Assembly: GCA_949288095.1 (NCBI GenBank)
Contig: CASEIX010000061.1
Location: 1-49,457, forward strand
Origin: an uncultured Eubacteriales bacterium
Lineage (GTDB): Bacteria > Bacillota > Clostridia > TANB77 > CAG-508
DNA: 49,457 nucleotides
Reading direction: 5' to 3'
In this document: piece by piece, positions 16,996 through 25,602 of the stretch
Numbering within the stretch: position 1 is the first letter of the stretch
How the letters are laid out: each line of letters starts with the position of its first letter
Notes under the pieces: generated by a model
What the model was told of the DNA's origin: nothing
The model's input: only the letters and a program-made list of their open reading frames with translations
Database searches by the model: none
Position numbers and translations under genes: made by a program

Positions 16996-18885
16996 ATGTT
17001 AAGAAGGAGAAAAGATTATTTTGAATTTAGGTTGAACTCAGAAGAATGTACAACAGAAACCAATATGAAATTACAAGTAAAAATAGTTGACCAAGGATTT
17101 GTAGAGAATCTTCGGATGATGTTCTATCAATTTGATAGGATTGCCAAACAGGTAAATCTGCAATACCAAGGAAAGGAAGAAAAACAAACAAGAGAAACGT
17201 GGAGTGTGTACTCAGCGGAATTCACGCTAAGTAAATCAGGAATATACTGGTTTTATTTTGCTCTTCTTATTGAAGGACAGAAATATTATGTTTATCAAAA
17301 CGAAGAGACTTTGATAATGCATAAAAAGACAAAAGAGTATCCTAATGAATGCTGCTGGAAGTTGACTATAAAAGATAGTAAGCTGAAAGAACATCCTGAA
17401 TGGACGGGAAGAACTATCTACCAGCTAATGCCGGATAGGTTTGCCATTGGTAGTAATGGCATTATTCCTGTTAAAGGAAGAAAAATCAAAAAATGGAAAG
17501 ACAGAATGCCTGACTGGAAACCAGATAAAGATGGAATCTATCGGAATGAATATTTCTATGGAGGAAATCTCAAAGGTGTTACAGAAAAAGTTCCATATCT
17601 AAAAGATTTAGGATTTAACACAGTATATATGTGTCCTATCTTTAGGAGTAAAACATACCATCATTATGATCCAGAAGACTATTTCGAGATAGATCCAATG
17701 TTAGGAACATGGGAAGATTATCAAGAATTAACGTCTGTACTTCATGAAAATGGGATGGAATTGATTGATGATATGGTTTTTAACCACTCATCTAATGAAC
17801 ATCCTTATTTTCAGAGGGCTAGTTCAGATAAAAATTCTCCATACAGAGAATTTTATCAATTTGATGAATCTGGAAAACCAATAACATGGTATGGATTTGC
17901 AGATATGCCGGAAAGAAACAAGCTAAGCTTCAGAGTCCAGGAAGAAGATAAAAAATCAGTAAAAAAACATCTGGACAATGGAATGGGAGCAGTCAGATTT
18001 GATTTGGGAGAAAATCTTCCGAAAGAATATATGGACAGCATGGCAACTCTGAAAAAAGACTATCCGGAATTGATATTCATCAATGAAATGTGGGGAATTG
18101 CGACAGATAAATATAATCCACAAATTTTTGATGGACAGGCGGATTCTATTATGAATTACCCAATGACTGATGCGATTATGCGATGGGTAAGAACTGGTAA
18201 TCATGAACATTTTAGATATAGATTCGAAAGAGTCTATGGAGAATATCCAAAAGAGGTGCAAGATAGGTTAATGAATCCTTTGTCTTCACATGACATTCCT
18301 ACAACAATAACAATGCTAGTAGGAAGAGGAATGAATGAAAATCCATATACGGGAGATGCATGGGACATTGAAGCTCCGTGGAGATATAAAGATACGTTTG
18401 ATACGTATGGTTTTCGCGAATTTGAAGCAAAATATGATAAGTTATCGCCTGAAGAAAGAAAAAGAGGAGAGAAACTGTTAAAAATTGCGATAGCAATAAC
18501 GTATACAATTTCTGGAAACCCCAGCATGTTAATGGGAACAGAAAACGCGGATTCAGGATATAAAGATCCGTACTGTAGGAAACCTATGAATTGGGATAAT
18601 CCCAATATCTCAATGCAAGAGTTTGTGAAAAGCATGGGAGAATATCGTAAAGAGCAAAAAGAGATACTGGCACAAGGAGAGCCAAGACTCAGAAAATGCA
18701 CGGATAGTGTGATTGGACTGGAAAGATATGTGGGAAAGAACAGTATCATTCTAGTCGTAAATCGAACTGAAGTAACATATAAAATTCAGATTTTGGAAGA
18801 TTATGAAGTTATATTCAGTGAAAATAGTACAAAAGATAAAGTTGGAGCATATGGAATACTAATCTTGAAAAGAGAAAAAAAATAA
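16996..18885 (+). CDS. GH13 alpha-amylase family glycosidase
   Basis: The 629-residue enzyme has an N-terminal beta-sandwich (about residues 1-125, like CBM34), a GH13 barrel and a short C-terminal beta domain. The four conserved regions are visible: DDMVFNH (259-264), RFD with nucleophile Asp336, the acid/base Glu364 in INEMWG, and HD at 432-433. The layout resembles cyclomaltodextrinase/neopullulanase enzymes acting on short alpha-glucans. No signal peptide is seen, so it is likely cytoplasmic. Codon use differs from its neighbours (more CTG, CCG, CGG and GCG), which suggests transfer. An AAAGGATGGAG site precedes the ATG. Confidence 0.85.
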   Translation: MLRRRKDYFEFRLNSEECTTETNMKLQVKIVDQGFVENLRMMFYQFDRIAKQVNLQYQGKEEKQTRETWSVYSAEFTLSKSGIYWFYFALLIEGQKYYVYQNEETLIMHKKTKEYPNECCWKLTIKDSKLKEHPEWTGRTIYQLMPDRFAIGSNGIIPVKGRKIKKWKDRMPDWKPDKDGIYRNEYFYGGNLKGVTEKVPYLKDLGFNTVYMCPIFRSKTYHHYDPEDYFEIDPMLGTWEDYQELTSVLHENGMELIDDMVFNHSSNEHPYFQRASSDKNSPYREFYQFDESGKPITWYGFADMPERNKLSFRVQEEDKKSVKKHLDNGMGAVRFDLGENLPKEYMDSMATLKKDYPELIFINEMWGIATDKYNPQIFDGQADSIMNYPMTDAIMRWVRTGNHEHFRYRFERVYGEYPKEVQDRLMNPLSSHDIPTTITMLVGRGMNENPYTGDAWDIEAPWRYKDTFDTYGFREFEAKYDKLSPEERKRGEKLLKIAIAITYTISGNPSMLMGTENADSGYKDPYCRKPMNWDNPNISMQEFVKSMGEYRKEQKEILAQGEPRLRKCTDSVIGLERYVGKNSIILVVNRTEVTYKIQILEDYEVIFSENSTKDKVGAYGILILKREKK

Positions 18886-18916
18886 TTCAAAAATATCTTT
18901 TGTACTTTTTAATCCA

Positions 18917-18945
18917 AAAGGGACAGGCATCGTGCCTGTCCTTTT
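18917..18945 (+). terminator. Terminator after the amylase gene
   Basis: AAAGGGACAGGCA (18917-18929), loop TCG, TGCCTGTCC and a T5 tract. This GGGACAGGC..GCCTGTCC hairpin type resembles the repeat at 38028-38064. Confidence 0.85.
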
Positions 18946-18955
18946 TGTTAATTTT

Positions 18956-18985
18956 TTGAACGAGTTGGCACGTCCTAATGTTCAA
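18956..18985. repeat. ACGTCC-AATG dispersed repeat, locus 1
   Basis: The tag TTGAAC and its complement GTTCAA enclose a core with CACGTCCTAATG. It is one of the loci of the family described in the findings. Confidence 0.65.
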
Positions 18986-19032
18986 TTGTCGAAAACTTCT
19001 TATAAAACGACAAAACTTCTTAAATTTTACTC

Positions 19033-19061
19033 TTGGAAAATATTAGGAAAAAGAATATAAT
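19033..19061 (+). promoter_or_regulatory. Candidate promoter of the spoIIA operon
   Basis: TTGGAA (19033-19038) and TATAAT (19056-19061) with 17 bp between. The related operon in Bacillus uses sigma-H; a sigma-H reading (AGGA and GAAT boxes) is possible but its spacing fits poorly here. Confidence 0.5.
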
Positions 19062-19088
19062 ACAAGAAGAATTTTAAAGGAGGCTATG

Positions 19089-19430
19089 ATGGAATCGAAA
19101 TTTTATGAAGAGGACAAGTTATTAATTTTTAGAATCACAGATGAAATTGATGATTTTAGTGTTCAAAAGATAAGGAGGAGAGCGGATTATGACATTGAAA
19201 GATATATGCCTAAAAAAGTTATATTTGATTTTAATAGTGTTACATTCATGGATAGCGCAGGGATAGGATTAATTATTGGAAGGTATAAGTTTGCAAAAAT
19301 GTTGGGAAGTAAAGTAGAACTTGCCAATTTAACAAGTAATATTAAAAAAATATTTGAAATGAGTGGAATTTTAAGATTAATACCAATTACAAACTTAGAA
19401 AATGAAAAATATACAAACAAAATTGGATAA
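19089..19430 (+). CDS. spoIIAA: Anti-sigma F factor antagonist SpoIIAA
   Basis: The 113-residue protein is a STAS-domain anti-anti-sigma factor. The phosphorylated serine is Ser56 in MDSAGIGLIIGRY. Dephosphorylated SpoIIAA binds SpoIIAB and frees SigF in the forespore. A strong AAAGGAGG site ends 5 nt before the ATG at 19089; the ATG at 19086 is too close to it. It heads the spoIIAA-spoIIAB-sigF operon. Confidence 0.92.
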   Translation: MESKFYEEDKLLIFRITDEIDDFSVQKIRRRADYDIERYMPKKVIFDFNSVTFMDSAGIGLIIGRYKFAKMLGSKVELANLTSNIKKIFEMSGILRLIPITNLENEKYTNKIG

Positions 19431-19498
19431 TTTTATTTAGAAAAAGGTTATAGGAATACCTTATGAAAAACCTAAATATATATTAAAAGGAAAAGAAG

Positions 19499-19981
19499 AT
19501 GAAAAGTGAAATTGAAAATGAAATGAAATTAGAATTTATTAGTAAATCTGCAAATGAAGCATTTGCAAGAATTACAGTAGCCGCTTTTGCATCACAATTG
19601 GACCCAACCATTGAAGAATTAGCAGATATTAAAACAGCTGTATCTGAAGCAGTAACCAATTGTATTATTCATGGATATGATAAAAAGCAGGGAATTGTTA
19701 AAATATTTGCCAGGTTAAAAGAAAACGAGATTTTAATAGAAATATCAGATAAAGGAAAAGGAATCGAAAATATCGATATAGCAAAAGAACCATTATATAC
19801 CACAAAACCCAATCTAGAAAGATCTGGAATGGGGTTCACCATTATGGAAAGTTTTATGGATGAAGTAGATGTGGAATCTGTTATAGGTTTAGGAACAAAA
19901 GTAACTATGAGAAAAGTCATAAAAAATAAATTAGAAAATGAGGAATCTGATGATGAATTTGAAATGATTACAAAAGAATAG
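19499..19981 (+). CDS. spoIIAB: Anti-sigma F factor SpoIIAB
   Basis: The 160-residue GHKL-fold kinase shows the N box ([12 protein letters not shown]), the G1 box (SDKGKGIEN) and the G2/G3 region ([18 protein letters not shown]). SpoIIAB holds SigF inactive and phosphorylates SpoIIAA. A 68-bp gap separates it from spoIIAA, longer than usual for this operon. The acidic C-terminal extension (about residues 143-160) is an addition to the core. An AAAAGGAAAAG site precedes the ATG, and sigF follows 9 bp later. Confidence 0.92.
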   Translation: MKSEIENEMKLEFISKSANEAFARITVAAFASQLDPTIEELADIKTAVSEAVTNCIIHGYDKKQGIVKIFARLKENEILIEISDKGKGIENIDIAKEPLYTTKPNLERSGMGFTIMESFMDEVDVESVIGLGTKVTMRKVIKNKLENEESDDEFEMITKE

Positions 19982-19990
19982 AGGTAAACT

Positions 19991-20719
19991 ATGTTTGAAA
20001 ACAGTGTGGAAGCAATTAAAAAAGCACAAGCTGGTGATAAATATGAAATGGAAAGAATGATTAGGGATAACAATGGACTTATATGGAGTATTGTCAAAAG
20101 ATTTAGTGGAAGAGGATATGATTTAGAAGATTTATACCAGATAGGGTGTATGGGATTTATAAAATCCATCAAAAGATTTGATACCAATTATGATGTAAAA
20201 CTATCTACATATGCAGTTCCATATATGATAGGAGAAATTAAACGATACATACGTGATGATGGCCCCATAAAAGTTAGCAGAAGTATTAAAGAATTAGGAA
20301 TGAAGATAAGAGAATTGCAAAAGGAAAGTATAAATAAAAAAGGAAAGGAATTGACAATTGAAGAATTAGAAAAAGAATTAAAAATTTCGAAGGAAGATAT
20401 CGGATTAGCATTAGAAGCAAACAATACAGTAGAATCTATAGATGGAAAATTTTATACAGATAATAAAGATGGAAATAGCATAAACTTACTAGAAAAAATT
20501 TCATCAGATAAAAACGAAGAAGAATGTATCACAAATAAATTAGCAATCAAACAATTAATAGAAGGATTAGAAGATAGAGATAAAGAAATTATTTTACTGA
20601 GATTTTATAAAGATAAGACACAATCACAAGTGGCGAAAATTCTTGGAATTACACAAGTACAAGTATCAAGATTAGAAAGAAAAATCTTGGAAAATATGAA
20701 AATGAAGCTAATTTCATAA
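19991..20719 (+). CDS. sigF: RNA polymerase sporulation sigma factor SigF
   Basis: The 242-residue sigma-70 family protein has region 2 (DLEDLYQIGCMGFIKSIKRFD), region 3 and region 4 (TQSQVAKILGITQVQVSRLE). Order after spoIIAB identifies it as SigF, the first forespore-specific factor. An AGAGGTAA site precedes the ATG. spoIID follows 12 bp later, so spoIID may be read from the same transcript. Confidence 0.93.
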   Translation: MFENSVEAIKKAQAGDKYEMERMIRDNNGLIWSIVKRFSGRGYDLEDLYQIGCMGFIKSIKRFDTNYDVKLSTYAVPYMIGEIKRYIRDDGPIKVSRSIKELGMKIRELQKESINKKGKELTIEELEKELKISKEDIGLALEANNTVESIDGKFYTDNKDGNSINLLEKISSDKNEEECITNKLAIKQLIEGLEDRDKEIILLRFYKDKTQSQVAKILGITQVQVSRLERKILENMKMKLIS

Positions 20720-20731
20720 AGAGGTGATAGG

Positions 20732-21743
20732 TTGAAGAAAGTTTTTATCTATTTTTTTGCTTTTTTATTTATTTGTTTTATCTTACCGGCATTGCTTACG
20801 AAGTCGGAAATTAGTGCATCATCAGAAATGAGCAAAGAGGAAGATAGTAGACAAGAGAGTGAAGTAGATTTAGAACCATATACATATAACCAATATGGAA
20901 CCATTAAATTGTTACATACAGATACCAATGAGGTAGAAGAGGTAGCTTTAGATACATATCTTTGCAATGTGGTATCAGCAGAAATGCCAGTAGATTTTGA
21001 AAAGGAAGCTTTAAAAGCGCAAGCAATTGTTGCAAGAACCTATACTATTTATAAAATGAATAATAAAAAACATGATAATGCAGATATCTGCGATGATTCT
21101 ACTTGTTGTCAGGCTTGGATTTCAAAAGAGAATAGATTAGCAAGATGGGATGGAGATAAAGAAGCAAAGTGGAATAAAATAGAAGAATGTGTGAAAGAAA
21201 CACAGGGAAAAATTATTACATATAATCATGCACCAATCAATGCTTTTTTTCATTCTAATAGTGGAGGAAAAACAGAACTTCCAGTAGATGTATGGGGTGG
21301 ACGGTAGCAACATGCCATATCTTCAAGTGGTTGAAACAGCAGGAGAGGAAGGATATACACAATATAATTCGGAATTAGAATTGACGAATGAGGAAATATT
21401 AGAAAAGTTAAAAGAAAAATATGCAGATATTCAAATCGATTTTAACAATAATGAGGATATAAAAATATTAGAATATACAAGTAGTGGAAGAGTAAAAAAC
21501 ATTAAATTTGGTAATCATGAAATTTCAGGTACAGAAGCAAGAAGTATATTTGGGTTACGCTCTACTAATTTTGAAGTATTAAAAGAAGAAGGAAAGATAA
21601 AATTTACAGTTATCGGATATGGGCATGGTGTAGGAATGAGTCAAACAGGTGCAGATAGTATGGCAAAAAGTGGAAGTACAGCAGAAGAAATTATTAACCA
21701 TTTTTATGTTAGTGTAGAGACTAAAGATGTGAATTCTCTTTAA
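20732..21743 (+). pseudogene. spoIID: spoIID, split by a single-base frameshift
   Basis: Two overlapping frames together make one SpoIID (about 336 residues). The first part has a membrane anchor (residues 3-21), the catalytic Glu in VVSAEMP, KAQAIVARTY and FHSNSGGKTE. The second part has NMPYLQVVE, ARSIFGLRS and GYGHGVGMSQ, the C-terminal landmarks of this lytic transglycosylase. The frame breaks at about 21291-21304, in GTATGGGGTGGACGGTAG. Removing one G would restore VWG-DGSN, matching the family. The start is TTG (20732) with a GAGGTGAT site. SpoIID is needed for engulfment, so this is either an inactivating mutation, an assembly error or recoding. Confidence 0.85.
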
Positions 21744-21751
21744 ATAGCAAA

Positions 21752-22180
21752 TAACTTGTTAAACTCCTAGTCTTTTTGTCCAGTGGCGGATTCACACTTT
21801 TTATGAAGTTTGAATGTGATTGGAGATATTTTAGAATTTGTTAATCATTTATTGAGGGATGTTCATGGGCAATCCAGTGATGTATTCATTTCTTATAAAT
21901 GTCTCGGCTCAATACGTACATTACTTTTTCTAGATCAAAAATAAATGAGCCTCTCGCTGCAAGAATTCGCGCTTCCTCATTTATTTTTGATTAAGAAAGA
22001 GTACAAGTACTCCAATCACATTCGACATATTATGCGAAATGAATATATCACTGGATTGAGCCTGAATGAAAGAGGCGCAATAAATGATATTACAAATTCT
22101 TAAATATCGTATTGAACCGAGAACTTCATAAAAAGTGTGAATCCGCCACTGGACAAAAAGACTAGGAGTTTAACAAGTTA
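21752..22180. repeat. Giant palindromic element A
   Basis: The 429-bp element starts and ends with 59-bp inverted repeats without a mismatch (21752-21810 and 22122-22180). The interior is also largely self-complementary. A second perfect stem (TCAAAAATAAATGAG, 21935-21949, with 21976-21990) encloses a 26-nt apex. Two 14-nt motifs lie in the interior: GAATGTGATTGGAG (21812) with its complement at 22010-22023, and CTCGGCTCAATACG (21903) with its complement, one mismatch, at 22108-22121. No open frame of note is present. It lies between spoIID and spoIIQ and is related to the element at 36645. Confidence 0.9.
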
Positions 22181-22219
22181 AGCATGTTATTTTTATTTTT
22201 TTAAAAATTATTAAAAAAT

Positions 22220-22248
22220 GTATATTCTTTAAAAAAAAGGAAATACTT
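22220..22248 (+). promoter_or_regulatory. Candidate sigma-F promoter of spoIIQ
   Basis: GTATA (22220-22224), 14 bp, then GGAAATACTT (22239-22248), which fits the GGNNANANT -10 pattern recalled for SigF. spoIIQ is a SigF target in the known family. The sigma assignment is inference. Confidence 0.4.
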
Positions 22249-22278
22249 GTAATAATAAAAGTATTTAAGGAGGATTAT

Positions 22279-23091
22279 ATGAAAAAGGATATTCATTTAA
22301 AAAATATAGGGGAAAAAAATATAAATGACAAAATAATTTCTTATGTAGTGATGGGAGTAATTATTGTTGCGATTATTATTATTTCTCTTCTATTATATAG
22401 TCAAAAAATCAATAAAGATGTAAAAGATGAGACAATGACATTAGAGCAAATGACAGATGCAATAGGAAAAACAAATGAATATAATGCAGAAACAGAAAGT
22501 GCGAGTACAGAAATAGGAAAAACGGTTGAAGAAAGTAAAGAAGAAGTAAAATCAGAAAATGTTGTAACAAATGAAACTGCACAAAATATAAGTAGTAATG
22601 AAAGTGTAGAAAGTAGTAGTGTAAGTACAAATACAACGCAAAACACAACTAGTGAAGAAGAACAAGAGCCAAAAGAAATAAAAGAATTATCATTCCAAAG
22701 ACCTGTGGAAGGAGAAATTGTCAGAGAATTTGCACAAGATAATTTGGTATATTCAGAAACATTAGAAGAATGGGTTACACATAATGGAATTGATATAAAA
22801 GCAGATAAAACAACAGTTGTAAAAGCAGCAGAAGCAGGTGTTGTAAAATCTATAAAAAATGACCCTAGATATGGTTTAACAATTGTCATTGAACATGATG
22901 ATACGTATCAAACTGTATATTCTAATTTATTAACTTCTGAATTTGTTGTAGAAGGAGAAACAGTGGAAAAAGGACAATCTATAGGAACCGTTGGAAATAG
23001 TGCTGTATTTGAAATTGCAGATGAACCACACTTGCATTTTGAAATATTAAAAGATTCTATTGCAATAGACCCTTCTATTTATATAAAATAA
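22279..23091 (+). CDS. spoIIQ: SpoIIQ, LytM/M23 endopeptidase-like protein
   Basis: The 270-residue protein has a membrane anchor (about residues 22-43), a Glu/Ser/Asn/Thr-rich linker (residues 50-130) and a C-terminal LytM (M23) domain. The zinc ligands His168 and Asp172 (HNGID) and His253 in HLHFE are present, so the site looks intact, as in clostridial SpoIIQ but unlike Bacillus. SpoIIQ in the forespore membrane pairs with SpoIIIAH in the mother cell to form the channel across the septum. A TAAGGAGG site precedes the ATG. A generic M23 peptidase is the alternative, but location and architecture favour SpoIIQ. Confidence 0.75.
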   Translation: MKKDIHLKNIGEKNINDKIISYVVMGVIIVAIIIISLLLYSQKINKDVKDETMTLEQMTDAIGKTNEYNAETESASTEIGKTVEESKEEVKSENVVTNETAQNISSNESVESSSVSTNTTQNTTSEEEQEPKEIKELSFQRPVEGEIVREFAQDNLVYSETLEEWVTHNGIDIKADKTTVVKAAEAGVVKSIKNDPRYGLTIVIEHDDTYQTVYSNLLTSEFVVEGETVEKGQSIGTVGNSAVFEIADEPHLHFEILKDSIAIDPSIYIK

Positions 23092-23092
23092 T

Positions 23093-23121
23093 TTGACTAA
23101 GAAATATAACTGTGATAAAAT
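23093..23121 (+). promoter_or_regulatory. Promoter of ychF
   Basis: TTGACT (23093-23098) and TAAAAT (23116-23121) with 17 bp between, directly after the spoIIQ stop. Confidence 0.55.
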
Positions 23122-23196
23122 ACCCTAGTAAATTCATTCTTGATGAATTTATGAAATATAAGAAAAGATATATAATAAAAAAGAGGGTATGGAAAA

Positions 23197-24288
23197 ATGA
23201 AGTTAGGAATTGTTGGATTACCAAATGTAGGAAAAAGCACATTATTTAATAGTATAACAAAAGCAGGTGCAGAATGTGCCAACTATCCATTTTGTACAAT
23301 AGAACCAAATGTTGGAGTTGTACCTGTTCCAGATGAGAGATTAGATGTATTAACCAATATGTATCATCCACAAAAAACAACTCATGCGGTTATAGAATTT
23401 GTAGATATAGCAGGATTGGTAAAAGGAGCAAGTAAAGGAGAAGGACTAGGAAATAAGTTTCTATCACATATTCGTGAAACAGATGCTATATGTGAAGTAG
23501 TAAGATGTTTTGAAGATTCTAATATTGTGCATGTTGATGGAAGTATAGATTCAGTAAGAGATATTGAAACGATTAATTTAGAATTAATATTTGCAGACAT
23601 TGAAACCGTTAATAAAAGATTAGATAAAGCAAAGAAAAATTTAAAAGCAGATAAAAAATATCAAGAAGAAATTGATTTGTTAGAAAAAATAAAAGAAAGT
23701 TTAGAAAATGGAATTTCAGCAAGAGCTATTGACTTTAATGAAGATGAACAAGCTTTAGTAAAAGATATGTTTTTATTGACAACAAAACCAATATTATATA
23801 TTGCAAATGTATCTGAAGAACAATTAAGTGATGCAGAAAATGACTTAAATGTCAAAAAAGTAAAAGAGTATGCTGCAAAAGAAAATGCAGAAGTAATACC
23901 ATTATGTGTAAAAGTAGAAGAAGAATTATCAGGATTAGATGATAATGATAAAAAAGAAATGTTAGAAATGTTAGGATTAGAAGAATCTGGATTAGATAAG
24001 GTTATCAAAAAAAGTTATGATTTACTAGGTTTAATGTCATTCCTAACAGCTGGAGAACCAGAAGTAAGAGCATGGACAATTAAGAAGGGAACAAAAGCTC
24101 CACAAGCAGCAGGAAAGATACATTCAGACATTGAAAGAGGATTTATCAAAGCAGAAGTTGTTTCTTTTAAAGATTTAGTAGAACAAGGCTCAATGGTTGC
24201 CGCAAGAGAAAAGGGATTGGTTAGATCAGAAGGAAAAGATTACATTATGCAAGATGGGGATATTGTTTTATTTAAATTTAATGTATAA
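23197..24288 (+). CDS. ychF: Ribosome-binding ATPase YchF
   Basis: The 363-residue Obg-family protein has G1 GLPNVGKST (residues 6-14), G3 DIAGLVKGASKGEGLG, and NVSE in place of NKxD, the change that makes YchF prefer ATP. A coiled-coil arm and a C-terminal TGS domain (about residues 280-363, ending DGDIVLFKFNV) complete it. YchF/Ola1 binds ribosomes and is linked to oxidative-stress responses. An AGAGGGTATGG site precedes the ATG. Confidence 0.95.
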   Translation: MKLGIVGLPNVGKSTLFNSITKAGAECANYPFCTIEPNVGVVPVPDERLDVLTNMYHPQKTTHAVIEFVDIAGLVKGASKGEGLGNKFLSHIRETDAICEVVRCFEDSNIVHVDGSIDSVRDIETINLELIFADIETVNKRLDKAKKNLKADKKYQEEIDLLEKIKESLENGISARAIDFNEDEQALVKDMFLLTTKPILYIANVSEEQLSDAENDLNVKKVKEYAAKENAEVIPLCVKVEEELSGLDDNDKKEMLEMLGLEESGLDKVIKKSYDLLGLMSFLTAGEPEVRAWTIKKGTKAPQAAGKIHSDIERGFIKAEVVSFKDLVEQGSMVAAREKGLVRSEGKDYIMQDGDIVLFKFNV

Positions 24289-24411
24289 ATTAGGTTATAT
24301 TCTTGTAATAAAAATGTAATAAAAAATTAAAAAAATGTATTGACGAAAAAATAAAATAAGTATATTATAATGATAATGTAACAAAAGATAGACAATAGTG
24401 TGTTTGTGGAC

Positions 24412-24440
24412 TTGCAATTATTAAAAAAACGTGCTATAAT
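24412..24440 (+). promoter_or_regulatory. Promoter of the LPNTG surface protein gene
   Basis: TTGCAA (24412-24417) and TATAAT (24435-24440) with 17 bp between. A second possible start (TTGACG at 24340 with a TATATT or TATAAT box) lies upstream. Confidence 0.6.
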
Positions 24441-24497
24441 AATAATTGTTTATAGAGTAATCGAAAAAATATACTATTTGAAGTAAGGAGAGGTAAT

Positions 24498-24878
24498 ATG
24501 AAAAAATCAATTATTTTAAAAAGTTTTTTAGTAATTTTAATGTGTGCAATGCTTATATTTGCAATAACACCAGTATATGCAGCAACAGATGAAGGGTTTG
24601 AGGATATTTTAGGTGACAATACGAGTACAAATACAGGAAACACAAACTCTGGAAATACAAATACAAGAAATTCAAATGCAAGAAATACAAACTCTAATGC
24701 AAGCAATGTTCAAAACATAAATGCATTAAGAAATACAAGTAATACTACTAACAGAACAAATACTTTACCAAATACAGGTATAGGAGATTCTTTACCAACA
24801 GTGTTATTAGTTGTCGTATTTGCAATTTCAGCAATTTATGCATATAAGAAAATAAAAGATTATAGAAATATTGATTAA
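24498..24878 (+). CDS. Small LPNTG cell-wall-anchored protein
   Basis: The 126-residue precursor has a signal peptide (KKSIILKSF start, hydrophobic to about residue 26, VYA cleavage site), a low-complexity Asn/Thr/Ser/Arg stalk (residues about 38-88) and a complete sorting signal. That signal is LPNTG near residue 90, a hydrophobic segment, and a basic tail (KKIKDYRNID). It is therefore a sortase substrate with no recognised domain in the mature part. The sortase gene lies next to it, tail to tail. A GGAGAGG site precedes the ATG. Confidence 0.8.
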   Translation: MKKSIILKSFLVILMCAMLIFAITPVYAATDEGFEDILGDNTSTNTGNTNSGNTNTRNSNARNTNSNASNVQNINALRNTSNTTNRTNTLPNTGIGDSLPTVLLVVVFAISAIYAYKKIKDYRNID

Positions 24879-24897
24879 AATAAATAAAAATAAAATA

Positions 24898-24927
24898 AAT
24901 TGAAGATGATTAAACATCTTCAATTTT
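24898..24927. terminator. Shared terminator between LPNTG protein and sortase
   Basis: AATTGAAGATG (24898-24908), loop ATTAAA, CATCTTCAATTTTT. The right arm encodes the last sortase codons. The plus-strand T tract is clear; on the minus strand the tract is T-rich. Confidence 0.75.
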
Positions 24928-25602
24928 TGCTTTTATAATAATTCGATTACCATTAAAATTATTACAGGTAACTAAAGTTAATTCAAAAGAATCTGTAATT
25001 GTATGATATACAGGAGATAAATCATCAGATTTTACTTCATAATTTTTAATAACAGAATATGTGTATTGATTATCAGAAGTATCATATACATATATTTTAT
25101 CATCTATATTTAAATCTTTAAGTTTACTAAAAAATTTATCATTATCATAATTATGTCCAGCAATACATAAGTTAGAGTCCTTAGAATTGGCAGAAGGAAA
25201 ATTACCATAGAACCTACAAGGAGAAGTTTTTAGTAATTCATCAGTTAATCCACTAAAAATAGGATAAGAGATATTAAGTATGGGAATTTTAATAATACCA
25301 ATAATACTATTGGTTTCGAGTTGGGTAGAATTACTTATATCATTATTAGTATTATTGGAATATAATTGAGTAATACTATAATTGTTAATTAATAAATTAG
25401 AAAAATTTTCTCTCTGATTTAAAGAAATTTTGTAATAAGTAAATATAGAAACAATGATAAAGATGGCAATGAGGGAAAGAAAAAATTGAATATTAAATAT
25501 TTTTTTATAGGAACGATTTTTAGAAGCTTTTTTTGGTTTATTTTTAGAATTTTCTGATTGGTCAATATGTTTATTTAAATCAATATTGATAATTTGATTC
25601 AT
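24910..25602 (-). CDS. Sortase, class D-like
   Basis: The 230-residue protein has a cytoplasmic basic N-terminus, one membrane helix (about residues 37-58) and a sortase domain. The catalytic His lies in CIAGHNYD, Cys in LVTCNN and Arg in NRIIIKAK, matching the TLxTC...R order of sortases. The lack of class B insertions and the small size point to class D or E. It should attach the neighbouring LPNTG protein to the cell wall or a polymer. The ribosome site is AAAGGAATGG on the minus strand. Confidence 0.85.
   Translation of the reverse strand: MNQIINIDLNKHIDQSENSKNKPKKASKNRSYKKIFNIQFFLSLIAIFIIVSIFTYYKISLNQRENFSNLLINNYSITQLYSNNTNNDISNSTQLETNSIIGIIKIPILNISYPIFSGLTDELLKTSPCRFYGNFPSANSKDSNLCIAGHNYDNDKFFSKLKDLNIDDKIYVYDTSDNQYTYSVIKNYEVKSDDLSPVYHTITDSFELTLVTCNNFNGNRIIIKAKIEDV

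Noticed and set aside
16996..18885. Secreted amylase
   Set aside because: No signal peptide or membrane segment at the N-terminus, so a cytoplasmic enzyme is more likely.
21291..21304. Programmed ribosomal frameshift in spoIID
   Set aside because: No standard slippery heptamer or strong downstream stem is evident; an indel is the simpler explanation.
21752..22180. CRISPR array or insertion sequence
   Set aside because: There are no regularly spaced direct repeats and no transposase frame; the structure is one long palindrome.
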